From Bacteroidota bacterium (GTDB lineage: Bacteria > Bacteroidota > Bacteroidia > JAHEXY01): DNA of 64,000 nucleotides. Where the stretch lies: positions 291,294 through 355,293 of the forward strand of contig JAHEXY010000004.1 of the NCBI GenBank assembly GCA_023251875.1, given 5' to 3'. Of the stretch, positions 1-8,298 are shown one piece after another. The translations under genes and the position numbers were made by a program. The number at the start of each line of letters is the position of its first letter. Position 1 is the stretch's first letter. Below the pieces are notes generated by a model that saw only the letters and a list, made by a program, of their open reading frames with translations, did not search any database and was not told the DNA's origin.

Positions 1-1409
1 GGAATTTCTCCTTCAACCACCGGATTTGAATAAACATAATTATCCAATACAACAGCAATACATCTTTTAGGTTCTTCTTTTGAAGCAGCAGCAGTCATCA
101 ATTTCCAGGTATTAGCACCTTCTGCATTCATGCTCATGCTAATTTCCACATTGTTATTTTGTCCAAAATCTGGCCTTGCATCGGTAACAACATCTCCTTC
201 AAGTGGAGCTTTATTATCAGATCCCTTTACTTTTATTGCAACCAATGATAAAAACTCCTCTCCTTTTGCATTTTTTTCAGATTTGGCTGTCCATAATAAT
301 CTTAAATTAGGAGGCATTACATTAGCAACTTCTTTTTGAGCAAGCATAGCATTAACAGCAGCTGTATCACGAACTAGGCAATGTCCAACAACACAACCAG
401 AACCTAACTGATATCCTTTTTCTGTTTGAACAATGTTTGGATTAAGAAGGATGAACAAAGGATTGTCTTCCTTGCTTGCATTCATACTTGAGTCTCCACT
501 TGCGGCAGTAGTTGAATCATTTTTATGAAGAAATGAAAATGAAGAATCGGATTTCGCTGTAGCACTTGAATCTGGCTCTGTACTTTTAGCGCTTGCAGTT
601 TGTTTACCACTTAATGAATCTTGTGCAGCTTTTTCAGCTTTTTTCATCGCTTTTAAACGAGTATTGGCTTCTCCTAAATATTGGTAGGCCTCAGAATTTT
701 GGTACGTATCCCAAAATTCAAGTTTTGCAGTTCCTTGTAATAATTTACGAACACGATCAGGTTCTTTTACTCCGGGTAATTCAATTAATATTCTACCCGA
801 TGTTCCTGCTTTTTGAATATTGGCTTGTGCCACACCAAAACGATCGATACGTGTACTTAAAATTTGGTAAGTACGATCAATAGCATCGTTGGCTTCTTTT
901 CTAATTACTTCTAATACTTCTGCATTAGTAGAATTAAAAGTTATTTTTTCACTTTTACTTCTTACTGCTCCAAAAATGGCAGCTAATTTTGCATTAGGAT
1001 CTATTTGCTCAAATGCTTTTCCAAATAAAGTAACAAAATCATCTTGGCTGTGTTTTTGCATTTCTTCAGCTTTAACAATTGCCTTGTTAAAGGTTGAATC
1101 AGTCGTATTTTCAGCCATCGCTTTGATAAGATCCACCACAGATACCTCCATAGTAACGTTCATACCGCCTTTTAAGTCGAGCCCAAGATTAATTTCTTTT
1201 TCTTTACAATCTAAATAAGTATACGACCAAAGCCATACCTTCTGATTTTTTAAAGAATCAAGATAGATGGCTTCTTTTTCTGGATCTCCATTAGCAAATG
1301 CCTTAGCATTACTTTCAACGTAATGCGTTACAAATGTAAACGCTAATTCATACAGACATGCAATTGCTAATAAAATGGCAAAAAGTTTAATTACTCCTTT
1401 GTTATTCAT
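1..1409 (-). CDS. secD: Protein translocase subunit SecD or SecDF, N-terminal part (runs off left edge)
   Basis: About 469 residues are present from the ATG at 1409; the rest lies outside the window. The product drives late steps of Sec-dependent export at the inner membrane using the proton gradient. A hydrophobic first helix (about residues 5-25) is followed by the SecD hallmark GLDLKGGMNVTMEV (about residues 76-89) and the periplasmic P1 region with RIDRFGVAQANIQ and RILIELPGV. A Ser/Asp/Lys-rich insertion lies near residues 270-325. The reading reaches the VVLDNYVYSNPVVEGEI stretch at the edge. Bacteroidota usually fuse SecD and SecF; the fusion itself is not visible here. The leader carries an AACAACTAACAACG repeat just before the start and a TATATTTG -7 box at 1479-1486. 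Confidence 0.93.
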   Translation of the reverse strand, partial: MNNKGVIKLFAILLAIACLYELAFTFVTHYVESNAKAFANGDPEKEAIYLDSLKNQKVWLWSYTYLDCKEKEINLGLDLKGGMNVTMEVSVVDLIKAMAENTTDSTFNKAIVKAEEMQKHSQDDFVTLFGKAFEQIDPNAKLAAIFGAVRSKSEKITFNSTNAEVLEVIRKEANDAIDRTYQILSTRIDRFGVAQANIQKAGTSGRILIELPGVKEPDRVRKLLQGTAKLEFWDTYQNSEAYQYLGEANTRLKAMKKAEKAAQDSLSGKQTASAKSTEPDSSATAKSDSSFSFLHKNDSTTAASGDSSMNASKEDNPLFILLNPNIVQTEKGYQLGSGCVVGHCLVRDTAAVNAMLAQKEVANVMPPNLRLLWTAKSEKNAKGEEFLSLVAIKVKGSDNKAPLEGDVVTDARPDFGQNNNVEISMSMNAEGANTWKLMTAAASKEEPKRCIAVVLDNYVYSNPVVEGEI

Positions 1410-1837
1410 ATTAATTTTTTGTTCGTTGTTAGTTGTTAGATATTTCTACTAAAACCATAAAATTTTAAATTCAGGCGACAAATATAAACTTTCTTATTCT
1501 AAAAGTATAATATTTGTTTGCGAATACTGTTTTCTTTTTTCTCGAACAACTAACAACGAGCAACTAATAACTAAGCAAATAGTCAAAATAGAAAGATTAT
1601 TTTTAACTTGCGTCCCGAAAAAATTTGGTTGTTAGTTATTCGTTGTTAGTTGTTGGGGATGAATTTAAATAAAATTCCTTTCTAGACTTTTAATATATAA
1701 CATGATGGTAGCTCTAAACTAATTCTTAAAGGAAAAATACTACTAAGAAATAACGAACAACTAATAACGAACAACTAACAACTAATAACTAATAACTAAT
1801 AACTAATAACTAACAACCAACAACCAACAACTAAACT
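1410..1837. repeat. Spacer with AACAAC/TAATAAC heptad repeat tracts
   Basis: This 428-base divergent spacer has no gene. Imperfect repeats built from AACAACTA, ATAACTA and ACGAACA units occur at about 1420-1439, 1543-1576, 1627-1657 (opposite strand sense) and 1750-1833. The last tract runs into the start of the permease gene and contains several consecutive TAATAAC units. Related tracts stand before rpsC, rpsS, rpsM, rpoA and eno. The units vary and there are no spacers, so it is not a CRISPR array. Confidence 0.8.
1479..1486 (-). promoter_or_regulatory. Candidate Bacteroidota -7 box upstream of secD
   Basis: The minus strand reads TATATTTG, matching TAnnTTTG. No TTG was found 19-20 nt upstream, so only the -7 half is supported. 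It lies about 70 nt before the secD start. Confidence 0.4.
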
Positions 1838-3319
1838 ATGTCTCTATTCGCAAAAAAATCAATTGAGTCTTTAATAAAGGAATCGTCAGTAGAAGATAAA
1901 CACAGTTTAAAACGAAGCTTAAGTGCTGCAAATTTAGTTGCATTAGGTATTGGTGCTATTATTGGGGCGGGCTTATTTGTTCGCACAGCTTCTGCAGCGG
2001 CAAATTATGCAGGCCCATCTGTAACTTTGGGTTTTATTGTTGCAGCAATAGGTTGCGCTTTTGCAGGACTGTGTTATGCTGAATTTGCCTCTATGATACC
2101 CATTGCAGGCAGCGCTTATACCTATTCGTATGCAACCATGGGTGAATTAATTGCTTGGATTATTGGTTGGGATTTGGTTCTTGAATATGCATTAGGGGCA
2201 GCTACTGTGGGTATTGCTTGGAGCGAATATTTAAATAAATTATTGGGTAATAGCATTCCGTATGAATGGTGTCATTCGCCATTTGAAAAACTAACAGATG
2301 CTTCAGGGGTAGTCACTGCACACGGTATTATAAACATACCAGCTCTCTTTATTATATTTCTGCTTACCATTTTATTGATTAGAGGAACGCAAGAATCTGC
2401 TTTTGTAAACGGATTAATAGTGATAACCAAAGTAACCATAGTATTATTATTTATTATTTTGGGATGGCAATACATGAATCCTCTAAATCATACGCCCTAT
2501 ATTCCTGAATCCTTACCTGGGGGGTATACCGATATACAAGGTGTGAACCATAGTTATGGTGGCATTATGGGAATTTTAGGAGCAGCGGGAGTTGTATTTT
2601 TTGCTTTCATCGGGTTTGATGCTGTTTCAACGGCAGCCCAAGAAGCTAAAAATCCTAAGCGTGATATGCCCATTGGTATTTTAGGCTCATTGGCCATTTG
2701 CACTGTACTATATATATTGTTTGCCCATGTTTTAACAGGAGTTGCTTCTGTTGATGATTTTAGGGGGCCTGGAAAAGAGGCTTCTGTTGCTTATGCCATT
2801 ACTACATATATGACAAATTATTCTTGGCTTGCAACACTTGTAACAGTTGCTATTTTAGCGGGATTCTCATCTGTGATTTTGGTAATGTTAATGGGACAAT
2901 CGCGAGTATTTTACTCTATGAGTAAAGATGGATTAGTTCCCGCAGTTTTTTCTGACTTACATACCAAATATAGAACACCACACAAGTCAAATTGGTTGTT
3001 TTTTATTTTTGTAGGATTATTTGCAGCATTTATTCCTGGAGATATTGTAGGTGATATGACAAGTATTGGAACCTTATTTGCATTTATTTTAGTTTGTGCC
3101 GGAGTTTGGATCTTAAGAGTTAAAAATCCTGATATTCAAAGACAATTTAAAACACCATTAGTTCCACTTGTTCCAATATTAGGAATTGTAGTTTGCGGAG
3201 CCATGATATTTGGCTTAGGATGGCCTAATTGGCTAAGATTAGGGATATGGATGGTAATTGGAATGGTATTCTATTTTGCATATGGAAAACAACATAGCAA
3301 GATTAATAATCCGTCTTGA
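1838..3319 (+). CDS. APC-superfamily amino-acid permease (cationic amino acid transporter type)
   Basis: A 493-residue integral membrane protein of the amino acid-polyamine-organocation superfamily, which takes up amino acids across the inner membrane by cation symport or exchange. The first helix carries the substrate-site motif GIGAIIGAGLFV (about residues 37-48). About twelve hydrophobic segments follow, with FFAFIGFDAVSTAAQEAKNP in the middle, typical of the CAT/YfnA branch. The substrate cannot be fixed from sequence. The ATG follows directly on a long AACAACTAATAAC repeat tract. It is read divergently from secD and is probably transcribed alone. Confidence 0.9.
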   Translation: MSLFAKKSIESLIKESSVEDKHSLKRSLSAANLVALGIGAIIGAGLFVRTASAAANYAGPSVTLGFIVAAIGCAFAGLCYAEFASMIPIAGSAYTYSYATMGELIAWIIGWDLVLEYALGAATVGIAWSEYLNKLLGNSIPYEWCHSPFEKLTDASGVVTAHGIINIPALFIIFLLTILLIRGTQESAFVNGLIVITKVTIVLLFIILGWQYMNPLNHTPYIPESLPGGYTDIQGVNHSYGGIMGILGAAGVVFFAFIGFDAVSTAAQEAKNPKRDMPIGILGSLAICTVLYILFAHVLTGVASVDDFRGPGKEASVAYAITTYMTNYSWLATLVTVAILAGFSSVILVMLMGQSRVFYSMSKDGLVPAVFSDLHTKYRTPHKSNWLFFIFVGLFAAFIPGDIVGDMTSIGTLFAFILVCAGVWILRVKNPDIQRQFKTPLVPLVPILGIVVCGAMIFGLGWPNWLRLGIWMVIGMVFYFAYGKQHSKINNPS

Positions 3320-3365
3320 AATGTTAAATTATTTTAACTGATTATTAAGAAAATCTGATTATGGT

Positions 3366-3393
3366 TTGTAATAATTAAATTTTTTTATCTTTG
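3366..3393 (+). promoter_or_regulatory. Promoter candidate for exbB-exbD-exbD-tonB
   Basis: TTG at 3366-3368 and TATCTTTG at 3386-3393 match the Bacteroidota -33/-7 elements. The 17-nt spacing is shorter than the usual 19-20. It lies 60 nt before the exbB start. Confidence 0.5.
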
Positions 3394-3452
3394 CCAACTT
3401 TGAAATTCGAAAACAAAAAATAATTATTCACTTTTTAATTTAAATCAAGACA

Positions 3453-4262
3453 ATGAGTAACAAAAAAACATCTGGTGGTTTAGGAACAATGTTTCAATGG
3501 CTAGTAGTAGTAGGTGCTCTTGCTGTAGCATGGGTTGTTTATTTATATATTCTAGGAAGCCCAAGCAATTTTGAAGGTAGCGATCCCACTAAAAATCCAT
3601 TACCCGGAAACTACATGGGTATTATGTTTAAAGGAGGGCCAATAGTACCTGAACTAATGTGTTTGTTTATTATTGTATTTGCTTTTAGTATTGAAAGGTT
3701 AATTACACTTGTAGCTGCATCAGGAAAGCAGTCGATAGAAACTTTTATGGCAAAAATCAGACAACAACTTTCTAGTGGAGAAATTGCTGCTGCTGCTGCT
3801 GAATGTGATAAACAGCAAGGCTCATTAGCTAACGTTATTAAATCGGCATTGAAAAAATATACCGAAATGGAACAAGAAGCAGGTATGGATAAGGAGCAAA
3901 AAGTATTGGCTATTCAAAAAGAAGTAGAAGAAGCTACTGCTTTAGAATTACCAATGCTAGAAAAAAATCTTGTATTTATTTCAACTATTTCAACAGTTGC
4001 TACACTTGTTGCACTTTTAGGTACTGTATTGGGTATGATTAGAGCTTTTGCTGCTCTTTCCGCAGCTGGTTCTCCAGATTCACAGGCTCTTGCAACAGGT
4101 ATTTCTGAAGCACTTGTAAATACAGCTTTAGGTATTAGCACTTCAGCTATTGCTATCATTATGTATAATGTGTTTACAACTAAAATTGATAAACTAACGT
4201 ATAGTATTGATGAGGCTGGATTTAGCATTGTGCAAACATTTGCTGCTAATCATAAAAAGTAG
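3453..4262 (+). CDS. exbB: MotA/TolQ/ExbB proton channel family protein
   Basis: A 269-residue membrane protein that forms the pentameric proton channel powering TonB-dependent outer-membrane transport, together with the ExbD and TonB proteins encoded directly downstream. There is an N-terminal helix (about residues 14-35), a second near 65-90, a cytoplasmic helical region with KEQKVLAIQKEVEEATALE, and two conserved C-terminal helices (about 172-200 and 220-245). The region STISTVATLVALLGTVLGMI is the usual MotA_TolQ_ExbB signature. First gene of the operon; a promoter candidate lies just upstream. Confidence 0.93.
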   Translation: MSNKKTSGGLGTMFQWLVVVGALAVAWVVYLYILGSPSNFEGSDPTKNPLPGNYMGIMFKGGPIVPELMCLFIIVFAFSIERLITLVAASGKQSIETFMAKIRQQLSSGEIAAAAAECDKQQGSLANVIKSALKKYTEMEQEAGMDKEQKVLAIQKEVEEATALELPMLEKNLVFISTISTVATLVALLGTVLGMIRAFAALSAAGSPDSQALATGISEALVNTALGISTSAIAIIMYNVFTTKIDKLTYSIDEAGFSIVQTFAANHKK

Positions 4263-4263
4263 T

Positions 4264-4335
4264 TAGAAGATTGAAGTCGGAAGACAGAAGTCAGGAGTTT
4301 TTTACTTCCGACTTCGGTCTCCTGTCTTCCAACAT
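4264..4335. repeat. GAAGTCGGAAGAC-type intergenic hairpin
   Basis: The spacer between exbB and the first exbD holds GGAAGACAG and CTGTCTTCC as inverted arms, plus GAAGTCGGAAG facing CTTCCGACTTC. It looks like a decayed repeat able to fold within the operon transcript. Only one copy was seen in this window. Confidence 0.55.
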
Positions 4336-4390
4336 AAAATAAATAGATTAGGTATTTCGTTATTGAATTCCATTTTTAATTAAGAAATAA

Positions 4391-5035
4391 ATGCCAAAAG
4401 TTAAGATTCCGAGAAAAGGTACCCATGTTGACATGACAGCCATGTGCGATGTAGCTTTTCTACTCCTTACTTTTTTTATTTTAACTACGCAGTTTAAACC
4501 TGATGAGCCTGTTATTGTTGATACGCCTTCATCCATTTCAACATTAAAACTTCCTTCAAAGGGTATTGCTTTAATTACTTTAAGTAATGACGGTGTTGTG
4601 TTTTTTGGTTTTGATATGCAACCTGTAATGTATGATATGATTGATAAAATGTCGGCCCAATACAATATTCCATTTACTGAACAAGAGAAAGAACAATTTA
4701 AACTATTGTCAAATTTTGGAATGCCCATTAATCAATTAAAATCATATTTAGATGCCACGCCTGAACAACGTAAAAAGATTGTACAGCCTGGTATACCTTG
4801 TGATTCTGCAGATAATCAATTAGCCAATTGGATACTTTTTGCTAATCAAGGTTTTCAACCCTATAAGAAAAACAGAGACGATTATTTTCGTGTAGCAATA
4901 AAGGGTGATAGTAATTGTAAATATGCAGTTGTAAAAAAGATTATTTCAACCTTACAAGATAGAAACTTAAACAGAATTAATTTTATTACTGATTTAGAAG
5001 CTGACCCTAATAAAGCTAAGGCATCTGCAGAATAA
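4391..5035 (+). CDS. exbD: ExbD/TolR biopolymer transport protein (first copy)
   Basis: A 214-residue protein with a short cytoplasmic N-terminus, one membrane helix (about residues 18-36, DMTAMCDVAFLLLTFFILTT) carrying the conserved Asp that relays protons, and a periplasmic domain. It works inside the ExbB ring. It is longer than classical ExbD (about 140 residues) because of an insertion in the periplasmic part (about residues 85-150). Bacteroidota usually carry two such unequal ExbD proteins in tandem. It lies 17 nt before the second copy. Confidence 0.9.
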   Translation: MPKVKIPRKGTHVDMTAMCDVAFLLLTFFILTTQFKPDEPVIVDTPSSISTLKLPSKGIALITLSNDGVVFFGFDMQPVMYDMIDKMSAQYNIPFTEQEKEQFKLLSNFGMPINQLKSYLDATPEQRKKIVQPGIPCDSADNQLANWILFANQGFQPYKKNRDDYFRVAIKGDSNCKYAVVKKIISTLQDRNLNRINFITDLEADPNKAKASAE

Positions 5036-5052
5036 CCATTTAGAGTATTGCT

Positions 5053-5679
5053 ATGGCAGAAATGAATACCGATGGCGGAGGAAGCCATAAAAAGAAAGGT
5101 AGTAAACCGCAACGTAAGAAAAAATCTACAAGTGTAGATTTTACGCCTATGGTTGATTTGGGTTTTCTACTGATTACTTTTTTTATGCTTACTACAACAA
5201 TGAGCAAACCTTCAGCTATGGAAATAACGGTTCCTGTAAAAGATAAAACAGAAGATAATCAAACTAAAATTCCAGCTTCATCAGCTATGACCATTATTTT
5301 ATCAGAAAATGATAAGATCTATTATTATATGGGTTTGCCCGATACTGTTCCTGATTTAATGGTTACTGATTTTTCTAATGAAGGTATTAGAAAGCTTTTA
5401 TTAGAAAAAAATGCGCCTCAATTAAAAAAGATAGAAGTTTTAAAAGCCCAATTGGTAAATAAAGAAATTGCAGATTCTACATTTAAAAGAAAAGTTTCAG
5501 AAACATTAGCCGATAAAAATGCTTTAACAGTGTTGGTAAAATTAGATGATAAAGCAAGCTATAAGAATTTGGTTGATATGATGGATGAATTACAGATTTG
5601 TAGTGTTAGTAAGCAAGCTCTTGTAGAAGTACAAAAAGAAGAACTTGCAAAAATTGAAGCAATGAAAACCCCTCTCTAA
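5053..5679 (+). CDS. exbD: ExbD/TolR biopolymer transport protein (second copy)
   Basis: A 208-residue paralogue of the preceding gene. A Lys-rich N-terminus (about residues 12-26) is followed by one membrane helix, VDFTPMVDLGFLLITFFMLT (about 29-48), with the proton-relay Asp, then a periplasmic domain. Two ExbD proteins in one operon suggest a heteromeric ExbD pair in the motor. The last codons and stop fall inside a CCTCTCTAATCTCCCC hairpin repeat, so the repeat has shaped the C-terminus (ending KTPL). Confidence 0.9.
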   Translation: MAEMNTDGGGSHKKKGSKPQRKKKSTSVDFTPMVDLGFLLITFFMLTTTMSKPSAMEITVPVKDKTEDNQTKIPASSAMTIILSENDKIYYYMGLPDTVPDLMVTDFSNEGIRKLLLEKNAPQLKKIEVLKAQLVNKEIADSTFKRKVSETLADKNALTVLVKLDDKASYKNLVDMMDELQICSVSKQALVEVQKEELAKIEAMKTPL

Positions 5680-5773
5680 TCTCCCCAAAGGGGAGAGGTA
5701 AGAGGATACATGTTTATATTAATTTATCTCCGAACAATAAATCGGAGTTTTAAATCCCAATATTTATCGGGAT
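5669..5773. repeat. Three hairpin repeats between exbD and tonB
   Basis: The CTCCCC-AAA-GGGGAG hairpin (about 5681-5695) overlaps the end of exbD and belongs to the dispersed CCCTCTCC family. Two further palindromes follow: CTCCGA...TCGGAG (5728-5747) and ATCCC...GGGAT (5754-5773). The CTCCGA palindrome resembles one module of the transposase-linked arrays near 24.4 kb. They sit within the operon just ahead of tonB and may tune its expression; that role is inferred. Confidence 0.6.
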
Positions 5774-5780
5774 AGGAGAG

Positions 5781-6593
5781 ATGAATATGATAAAACAAGA
5801 CATATATAGCGATTCTTGGTGTGATATGGTTTTTGAAGACCGTAACAAAGAATACGGAGCCTATGTATTAAGAAAGCAAGATAGAAGAAATACTACTATT
5901 GCTATTTTAATTTCTGTAGCCATTTTTGTTTTGGGTTTTAGTCTTCCGGCAATTATAAAATTATTAACACCTGAAGATGAAGCTGTAGTTGATACAAGTT
6001 TTAAAGTGGAAACTACTTTAATAGATCCACCTCCACTTGATAAAACACCGCCACCGCCACCGGTAGTGCCGCCACCACCTTTAAAATCTACAGTAAAATT
6101 TACACCACCTAAAGTTGTTAAAGACGAAGAAGCTGAAGATCCACCTCCAACTCAAGAGCAATTAAAAGAAGTTGATGCAGGCGTAAAAACAGAAGAAGGT
6201 GATGATTCTTTGGGTGTTGACCATAGTTTAGATAATGGTAATGCTTTGGTTGAAGAAGATCCCAATAAAGTTTTTGATTGGGTTTCTATTGAGCAAAAGC
6301 CTGAATATCCTGGAGGCGAAGGCGAATTAATGAAGTACATCGCTAAAAATATTCAGTATCCTAGAATGGAAAAAGAAAATGGCGTTTCAGGAACCGTTTA
6401 TCTTTCATTTGTGATCGATAAAAATGGAAGTGTAACAGATGTTTCAGTTGCTAGGGGTGTTGCAGGAGGAAAAGGATTAGATGCCGAAGCATTGCGTGTT
6501 GTAAAGTCAATGCCATCATGGAAACCGGGTAAACAAAATGGAAATTCTGTAAGGGTTAAATATTCACTTCCTGTTAAGTTTGTGTTGAAGTAA
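5781..6593 (+). CDS. tonB: TonB energy transducer
   Basis: A 270-residue protein that carries ExbB/ExbD motor energy to outer-membrane TonB-dependent receptors. Residues 1-38 are cytoplasmic and include the NKEYGAYVLRKQ stretch common in Bacteroidota TonB. A membrane helix (about 39-60) and a Pro-rich periplasmic spacer with PPPPPVVPPPPL follow. The C-terminal TonB domain (about 170-270) contains PEYPGGEGEL, the YPxxxxxxGVSGTVY core and the closing SLPVKFVLK. An alternative ATG lies 6 nt downstream. Last gene of the exb operon; a strong terminator follows. Confidence 0.93.
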   Translation: MNMIKQDIYSDSWCDMVFEDRNKEYGAYVLRKQDRRNTTIAILISVAIFVLGFSLPAIIKLLTPEDEAVVDTSFKVETTLIDPPPLDKTPPPPPVVPPPPLKSTVKFTPPKVVKDEEAEDPPPTQEQLKEVDAGVKTEEGDDSLGVDHSLDNGNALVEEDPNKVFDWVSIEQKPEYPGGEGELMKYIAKNIQYPRMEKENGVSGTVYLSFVIDKNGSVTDVSVARGVAGGKGLDAEALRVVKSMPSWKPGKQNGNSVRVKYSLPVKFVLK

Positions 6594-6632
6594 GAGATAA
6601 AAAATATTCAAAATTCAAAGGTTAGAAAGATT

Positions 6633-6668
6633 AAAGTTCAAGGTTGTTTCCCAACCTTGAACTTTTTT
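6633..6668 (+). terminator. Rho-independent terminator after tonB
   Basis: A perfect 14-bp stem (AAAGTTCAAGGTTG with CAACCTTGAACTTT) has a 5-nt loop and runs into a T tract. It lies between tonB and the convergent gene ending at 6689. Confidence 0.85.
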
Positions 6669-6688
6669 GTTTAAGCATCAATTATATT

Positions 6689-8254
6689 TTATTGTATCAC
6701 AATTTTATCAGTAATTGTTTTTTGTTTGTTTCTGATAGAAAGTAGGTAAATACCTTTATTAATACCAGCCGTACTTATTTTTACCACATTAGTACCGGTT
6801 TGTGAATTCATAGCTTGTTCAGCAATTCTTTGTCCACGGTAATCAACCAAAGTATAGTATACAGTTTCAGTTTCATCTGTATTGTATGTAACAACTATAG
6901 ATTGATTATCTGTATTTGTAATGGCTGAAGTAATATCAAACCCTGTTACAGTGCCACAACTTACGGCAACCGGATCAAAATATTCTTCGGTTCCGTTATT
7001 GTCTATTTGCTTTAAACGATAGTAAGATGTTCCTCCTAGTGGTGAACCGTCTATAGCCATATACGATTTTGGCACATTGCTGTTCGATTCATATTCTTGT
7101 AAGTATTGGCTGGCTACCATGGCAAAATTACTTTGGCCATCTAAGCTTCTTTCTACTTCAAAACCATGGTTATCGGTTTCTGAGGCTGTTGTCCAGTTTA
7201 CGGTTACTTGACCATCGGTACATGATGCGCTAAAGTGGGTTAACTCTACCGGTAGTGGTGCTGATCCTGTTAAGGTACCTCCATTATTTGAAAGGGTTAC
7301 AGGTAAGCCAAATTTGCTAAAACCTGTTACAGTTACTGTATTGGCTGCTGTACTGGCACTTTGTGAACCGGATGTTTGTGCTGCTGTATACCATACATTT
7401 GATCCTGTATTGGCGGCATTGGCTACCATGTTGGTTTCGCCTCCACTGCTTGGTATTTCGGCATCGGCATAGGTAAAGGTAACATCCGGGGTGTTGGTAC
7501 CTGACGATCTGCTTACACTCCAAAATCTGTCTACTATTGTAGCCGATTGGCCTTCAACCTGGGTAATACCTGTTGGCTTAGGGCTATTGGCTGCATTTGA
7601 TGCATAAGTAGCCACTGTTAAAGTACCAATATCTACACCACCAGTTGTAACTGCTGTTACGCCTATATCTACGCCACCAGAAGTAGCAAAAGGAAATTTA
7701 TACGTTCCGTTGGTTGTACCAATTGTCCAGGCTAGTCCACCTGTTAGGTTGCTTGTTCCTCCGTTAACGCCTCCTGAGCCCGAAGTGGCTGTTATGGCTC
7801 CTGTTGAGCTTGATGTTAAGCTTAATTTTTTAGCATTTAGCGTTAATACATTGGTACCTAATGCCGCTACTGTTGTTACAGTTACATCTTGGCCTAATGT
7901 TACAGCTCCTGCTAAGGTTAAATTACCCGGTACGGTTACAGCCGATGTGCCGGTAAATGTTCCTCCGGATGCTGTAATGGTTGATGCGCTATTGCCGCTC
8001 AATGTACCATCCATCTGGAATCCTTTGGTTCTTATATTGGCTGCTGCTGTGCCTAAATTTAAAGTTCCGCCTGAGGCTACTTGTGTATCGCCTGTTGTGG
8101 CATCGCCATCTACGGTTAAATCTCCATCTACATACAGTGTGCCTCCACTTACGTATAGTGCTGTGCCTGCTTGGGTATTATTAAGTGTTGAGGCGCCTAA
8201 TAGCATCAGCCCTATTAAAGTGGCTTTTTTTATGTGGGTGTATTTAGTTTTCAT
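6689..8254 (-). CDS. Secreted surface protein with type IX secretion (Por) C-terminal sorting domain
   Basis: A 521-residue protein with a signal peptide (about residues 1-30). A Gly/Thr/Ser-rich repetitive region (about 30-190) has the look of a beta-helix or autotransporter-like passenger. A middle domain contains VEGQSATIVDRFWSVS, and a domain near PLPVELTHFSASCTDGQVTVNWTTAS is commonly seen before Por tails. The last 75 or so residues end GIYLLSIRNKQKTITDKIVI, a type A sorting signal, so export through the type IX machinery to the cell surface is expected. The role may be adhesin-like; the ligand is unknown. It lies 44 nt after the gene ending at 8299 and is probably co-transcribed with it. 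Confidence 0.85.
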   Translation of the reverse strand: MKTKYTHIKKATLIGLMLLGASTLNNTQAGTALYVSGGTLYVDGDLTVDGDATTGDTQVASGGTLNLGTAAANIRTKGFQMDGTLSGNSASTITASGGTFTGTSAVTVPGNLTLAGAVTLGQDVTVTTVAALGTNVLTLNAKKLSLTSSSTGAITATSGSGGVNGGTSNLTGGLAWTIGTTNGTYKFPFATSGGVDIGVTAVTTGGVDIGTLTVATYASNAANSPKPTGITQVEGQSATIVDRFWSVSRSSGTNTPDVTFTYADAEIPSSGGETNMVANAANTGSNVWYTAAQTSGSQSASTAANTVTVTGFSKFGLPVTLSNNGGTLTGSAPLPVELTHFSASCTDGQVTVNWTTASETDNHGFEVERSLDGQSNFAMVASQYLQEYESNSNVPKSYMAIDGSPLGGTSYYRLKQIDNNGTEEYFDPVAVSCGTVTGFDITSAITNTDNQSIVVTYNTDETETVYYTLVDYRGQRIAEQAMNSQTGTNVVKISTAGINKGIYLLSIRNKQKTITDKIVIQ

Positions 8255-8298
8255 AAGCAGAATTTTTAGGTTAATAAATTCATTTTACTTAAGTAATT

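Noticed and set aside
1750-1833. CRISPR-like array of short repeats before the permease
   Set aside because: Units are only about 7 nt, vary, and have no unique spacers between them; no cas gene is near.
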